NCBI GenBank assembly: GCA_963667375.1
Contig: OY763323.1
Coordinates: forward strand, 1,488,001-1,552,000
Direction of reading: 5' to 3'
DNA length: 64,000 bases
Source: G963556115 sp963667375
Lineage (GTDB): Bacteria; Planctomycetota; SZUA-567
Below are positions 60,654 to 64,000 of the stretch, piece by piece; position 1 is the first letter of the stretch; the number at the start of each line of letters is the position of its first letter. The notes below the pieces were generated by a model. The model saw only the letters and a program-made list of their open reading frames with translations. It ran no database searches and was not told the origin of the DNA. The position numbers were made by a program, and so were the translations under genes.

Positions 60654-63572
60654 ATGGCTAAAAGACAGAAAAAGGTTGCCTCGAAAAAAAATAGTACGGT
60701 AACAGTAAATAAACCGCTTACTGCGGAGGATAAAAATGTCCGGCAGATTGAGATAAATCTCAAGAATCAGCAGTTAAACGCGATACAGGAGATCTCGGTT
60801 GTCGGCGCGAATGAGCATAACCTGAAGAATGTTTCGATAAATATTCCCCATAACACACTCTGTGTTGTTACCGGTCTTTCCGGTTCCGGTAAATCTTCGC
60901 TCGCTTTCGATACGATCTTTGTCGAAGGGCAGCGTCGGTATATGGAGTCATTATCGGCTTATGCACGGCAGTTTCTGCAGATGATGCAGAAGCCGGATGT
61001 TGAGCATATTTCGGGGCTGCCGCCGACGATTGCTATCGAACAGCGCAAGGGGCAGTCCAATCCGCGCTCAACGGTGGCGACTGTTACTGAAATTTATGAT
61101 TATCTGCGTCTGCTCTTTGCCAGAGCCGGCGAGCCGTTCTGCTATGAGTGTGGTAAGCCGATTGCCCGGCAGACGATTCAGCAGATTGTCGACAGTATAC
61201 TGGAAAAGGGTGACGGTAAGCGCTGTATTCTTTACTCGCCGATTGTGCGTGGCCGTAAGGGAGAACACCGTAATGAACTGCAGATGCTGGCCCGTGAAGG
61301 TTATGTAAGGGCGCGTATTGATGGTGAGATGTTTGAAGTGCGAGAGCTGGAGGCGCTAAAGGATAAAAATAAGAAGCATAATCTGGATGCAGTTATTGAT
61401 CGTCTGGCGTTGTCTGCAGAAAACCGGGGGCGGGTAACCGAGGCTGTGGAACAGGCACTCCTGCTCAGTGACGGATTGGTAATTGCCAGTATTGAGGTTG
61501 AGAAGGGGACGTTTGAGGATACTCTGTTCAGTGAGCGTTATGGCTGTGTCGATTGTAATATATCATACCCGGAACTTGAACCGAGAATGTTTTCTTTTAA
61601 CTCTCCGTATGGTGCCTGCTCTGAGTGTGACGGTCTGGGAACAAAGATGGAGCTTGATCCGGAGCTCATTGTTCCGGATGACAGCAAGTCGATAAATGAC
61701 GGAGCGGTGCAGGCCTGGCGCACAGGCGGCAGACGCATGAGCATTCATTACCACTATCTGCTGGAAGAATTCAGTTATAAATACCGGGTAGATCTGGATA
61801 CTCCATTCTGTGATCTGACCCAGCGGCAGAAGAATATCCTTATTCATGGTGATCCTGCAAACGGCTGGGAAGGGGTTATCCCGAATCTTGACCGGAGATT
61901 TCATAATACCGACAGCGAATATGTCAAGAATAAGATTCATGAATATATGTCGGTATTACCGTGTCCTGTCTGCAATGGGGCGCGTCTGCGCAAAGAATCA
62001 TTATCGGTGAAGGTGGCTGGTAAGAGTATTTATGACATCGCCTGTATGACCGTGGTCGAGGCAGTGAGCTTTATGGAAGGATTGGAGCTTGGTCGTGAAG
62101 CCGGCAAGATTGCAGCTCCGATACGCAAGGAGGTTATAAAGCGTCTGCAGTTTATGTCCGATGTTGGATTGGATTACCTGACCCTAAACCGTATTGCCGG
62201 TACGCTCTCAGGAGGTGAGGCGCAGCGTATACGACTGGCAAGTCAGGTTGGTCAGGGATTAGTCGGAGTGTGTTATGTGCTGGATGAGCCGACTATCGGT
62301 CTGCATCAGCGGGATAACGACCGCCTTCTGGCTACACTCCAGAAAATGCGTGATATCGGTAATACCGTGATTGTTGTGGAGCATGATGAAGATGTTATCC
62401 GGGCTGCGGATTATCTTATTGATGTCGGACCGGGGGCAGGGGTAAACGGCGGCACTATAACCGCCTGCGGTACGGTGGAGGAGGTGATGAATAATCCTGC
62501 AAGTGAGACCGGACGTTATCTTTGCGGTAAGGAATCGATACCGGTACCTGAAAAACGGCGGAAGGCTGATGTCAAGAGTAATTGTATAAAGCTTACTGGC
62601 GCCAGCTCGAATAATCTGCAGGATGTTGATGCGGTCTTTCCGCTGGGAACCTTTGTCTGTGTGACCGGAGTGTCGGGATCCGGTAAAAGTACGCTGATAA
62701 ATCATACCTTTACCAAAGCGCTGAAGCGCGAACTTTACGGCAGCAAGGAGAAGCCGGGGTATTACAAGAAGCTGCTTGGTGTCGATAAGATTGATAAGAT
62801 CATCAATATTGACCAGTCACCAATCGGTAAGACACCCCGCTCCAACCCTGCGACTTATACCAATGTCTTTGGTGAGATCAGAAAACTCTTTGCTCTGACC
62901 TCGGAAGCCAAGATACGCGGTTATCAGCCGGGACGGTTTTCATTCAATGTCAAGGGCGGGCGGTGTGAGCATTGTCAGGGAGCCGGGGTGATGAAGATTG
63001 AGATGCACTTCCTGCCGGATGTTTTTGTAGAATGCGAGCACTGTCAGGGAAAGCGTTATAACCGCGAGACTCTTGAGATACGCTATAAAGGCAAGAATAT
63101 CTATGAAGTGCTCAATATGACTATTGCCGAAGCCTATGAATTTTTTGAACCGGTTCCCAGCATTCGTAATACGTTGCAGACGCTGATGGATGTCGGTTTG
63201 GATTATGTGGCGCTGGGACAGAGCAGCACAACCCTTTCCGGAGGTGAGGCGCAGCGTATGAAACTCTCTTCCGAACTGGCCAAGCGTGCTACCGGAAAGA
63301 CCCTGTATATTCTTGATGAGCCGACTACCGGTCTGCATTTTTCCGATATCAAAAAGCTTATTGCGGTACTCAACCGTCTGGTGGATATGGGCAATACGGT
63401 CGTGGTTATCGAACATAATCTTGATGTTATTAAATCAGCTGACTGGCTGATTGATATCGGGCCTGAAGGCGGTGATAAAGGGGGTACTATAATTGCTTGC
63501 GGTACTCCTGAGGTTCTGGCTGAAACTAAGGAGAGTTATACCGGCAAGTATCTGCAGTCGAATCTGCGTTAG
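60654..63572 (+). CDS. uvrA: Excinuclease ABC subunit A
   Basis: Damage-recognition ATPase of nucleotide excision repair, 972 residues. Two ABC modules are present: Walker A GLSGSGKSS (near 80) and GVSGSGKST (near 676); signatures LSGGEAQRIRLASQ and LSGGEAQRMKLSSE; Walker B regions VLDEPTIGLH and ILDEPTTGLH. The zinc modules are CPVCNGARL with CSECDGLG and CEHCQGAG...CEHCQGKRYN. The first ~50 residues are a Lys/Asn-rich extension not usual for UvrA; the conserved domain starts at VVGANEHNLKNV. AGGAT is before the ATG. Confidence 0.97.
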   Translation: MAKRQKKVASKKNSTVTVNKPLTAEDKNVRQIEINLKNQQLNAIQEISVVGANEHNLKNVSINIPHNTLCVVTGLSGSGKSSLAFDTIFVEGQRRYMESLSAYARQFLQMMQKPDVEHISGLPPTIAIEQRKGQSNPRSTVATVTEIYDYLRLLFARAGEPFCYECGKPIARQTIQQIVDSILEKGDGKRCILYSPIVRGRKGEHRNELQMLAREGYVRARIDGEMFEVRELEALKDKNKKHNLDAVIDRLALSAENRGRVTEAVEQALLLSDGLVIASIEVEKGTFEDTLFSERYGCVDCNISYPELEPRMFSFNSPYGACSECDGLGTKMELDPELIVPDDSKSINDGAVQAWRTGGRRMSIHYHYLLEEFSYKYRVDLDTPFCDLTQRQKNILIHGDPANGWEGVIPNLDRRFHNTDSEYVKNKIHEYMSVLPCPVCNGARLRKESLSVKVAGKSIYDIACMTVVEAVSFMEGLELGREAGKIAAPIRKEVIKRLQFMSDVGLDYLTLNRIAGTLSGGEAQRIRLASQVGQGLVGVCYVLDEPTIGLHQRDNDRLLATLQKMRDIGNTVIVVEHDEDVIRAADYLIDVGPGAGVNGGTITACGTVEEVMNNPASETGRYLCGKESIPVPEKRRKADVKSNCIKLTGASSNNLQDVDAVFPLGTFVCVTGVSGSGKSTLINHTFTKALKRELYGSKEKPGYYKKLLGVDKIDKIINIDQSPIGKTPRSNPATYTNVFGEIRKLFALTSEAKIRGYQPGRFSFNVKGGRCEHCQGAGVMKIEMHFLPDVFVECEHCQGKRYNRETLEIRYKGKNIYEVLNMTIAEAYEFFEPVPSIRNTLQTLMDVGLDYVALGQSSTTLSGGEAQRMKLSSELAKRATGKTLYILDEPTTGLHFSDIKKLIAVLNRLVDMGNTVVVIEHNLDVIKSADWLIDIGPEGGDKGGTIIACGTPEVLAETKESYTGKYLQSNLR

Positions 63573-63668
63573 GGGTTACTCCGGCTGTCATCTGAACTTT
63601 ACCGGTTTTTGCTCTATTATTACCGGTGTTGACCGGAATAAATATCAATCTTTATTGAATTATTGTGT

Positions 63669-63697
63669 TTGACTTTTTTTATAGATACGGATAATAT
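63669..63697 (+). promoter_or_regulatory. Promoter of the small lipoprotein gene
   Basis: TTGACT (63669-63674), a 17-base spacer and TAATAT (63692-63697), with an overlapping GATAAT. It is identical in hexamers and spacing to the cheW promoter at 34175-34203. Confidence 0.6.
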
Positions 63698-63770
63698 ATA
63701 CTCAATGTAGTTTTAAAGCTTATTTGTCGGCTTTTACTTATTTTGGGGAATATTATTTAAGGAGATAGAT

Positions 63771-63947
63771 ATGAAGAAAGTTCTTCTCGGCCTTGTATTG
63801 GCTGGTGTGGCTGTATTGGGTGGTTGTTCTGCATGTGGTCCTTGTGTTACCAAAGAACCTTGTGATAAATGTGTTCTTGACTCTCAGCAGATCTGCAGTG
63901 AGTGTGATGATTACATGCTTCCAATCCCTAATGTTACCGAACTATAA
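63771..63947 (+). CDS. Small cysteine-rich lipoprotein
   Basis: 58 residues. A lipoprotein signal peptide (KKVLLGLVLAGVAVLGGC) has a clear lipobox LGGC with the modified Cys at residue 19. The mature part is about 40 residues with seven cysteines including the lipidated one (C19, C22, C25, C31, C34, C42, C45), spaced in CxxC-like pairs, and ends PIPNVTEL. AAGGAG is six bases before the ATG, and a good promoter lies at 63669-63697. I know no named family. It may be a metal- or redox-handling surface protein, but that is only a guess from the cysteines. Confidence 0.75.
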   Translation: MKKVLLGLVLAGVAVLGGCSACGPCVTKEPCDKCVLDSQQICSECDDYMLPIPNVTEL

Positions 63948-64000
63948 TAATTACAGGGTTTGATAAAGCGGTATTGCCTTCCTTTGCACTCGCGAGGAGG

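Noticed and set aside
1..64000. tRNA, rRNA, CRISPR arrays, insertion sequences, prophage
   Set aside because: No cloverleaf with a T-loop GTTCRA signature, no regularly spaced repeats and no transposase or integrase frame were seen in the gaps or gene list.

Overview
The window is a gene-dense bacterial chromosome segment of roughly 45% GC (by eye), with standard start and stop usage and clear Shine-Dalgarno sites. It contains no rRNA, tRNA, CRISPR array, insertion sequence or integrase that I can see. The gene set suggests an anaerobic, fermentative, chemotactic Gram-negative-type bacterium. The markers are a trimeric [FeFe] hydrogenase, methyl-accepting chemotaxis proteins with CheW, glycogen synthase, dTDP-rhamnose genes and a lipoprotein. 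A GntR-helix / LacI-sensor hybrid regulator, a DUF3352-like secreted protein and a stand-alone OleC-like ligase point to the Planctomycetota-Verrucomicrobiota-Lentisphaerota group, most likely Lentisphaerota. That placement is an inference from gene content, not from a marker phylogeny.

Layout. 1-3008: the 3' part of nadB overlapping an OleC-like acyl-AMP ligase. 3456-9677: rpmF followed by a type II fatty acid synthesis cluster (plsX, fabH, fabD, fabG, acpP, fabF), closed by a strong terminator. 9939-13721: a 1260-residue acidic protein with a flagellin-like N-terminal region, which is the largest unassigned gene. 13910-16593 (minus): a chemotaxis receptor and a secreted protein with two PilJ-type repeats. 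17112-19393 (minus): an MnmE-like GTPase lacking the MnmE C-terminus, an arylamine N-acetyltransferase and ndk. 19629-21891: glgA, an atypical HPr-like protein and a GNAT acetyltransferase. 22058-26429 (minus): htpG, a small unknown protein, dnaJ and grpE. 26876-34032: a PilZ protein, then glmU-N domain, prs, rplY, pth, rpsF, ssb, rpsR, rplI and dnaB. 34369-36927: cheW and a chemotaxis receptor. 37027-43289: folP, the GntR/LacI hybrid, a coiled-coil/LysM membrane protein, rfbA and rfbC. 43356-48245 (minus): a 1370-residue SNF2-type helicase and an FKBP-type prolyl isomerase.

48435-56321 is the most interesting region. hydC-hydB-hydA, an NAD-linked and probably electron-bifurcating [FeFe] hydrogenase, is read leftward. 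A second operon is read rightward from the same 435-bp intergenic region. It encodes a small [2Fe-2S] thioredoxin-like protein, a sensory-type [FeFe] hydrogenase homologue with a PAS domain, and a SpoIIE/PP2C-type phosphatase. In the sensor the proton-shuttle cysteine of the H-cluster domain is alanine. The simplest reading is a hydrogen- or redox-sensing signalling branch placed next to the catalytic enzyme it may control.

56838-63947: a short CstA-family transporter, a large secreted protein, uvrA and a 58-residue cysteine-rich lipoprotein with its own promoter. Most convergent gene pairs are separated by long perfect inverted repeats (16-19 bp stems) that look like bidirectional terminators.
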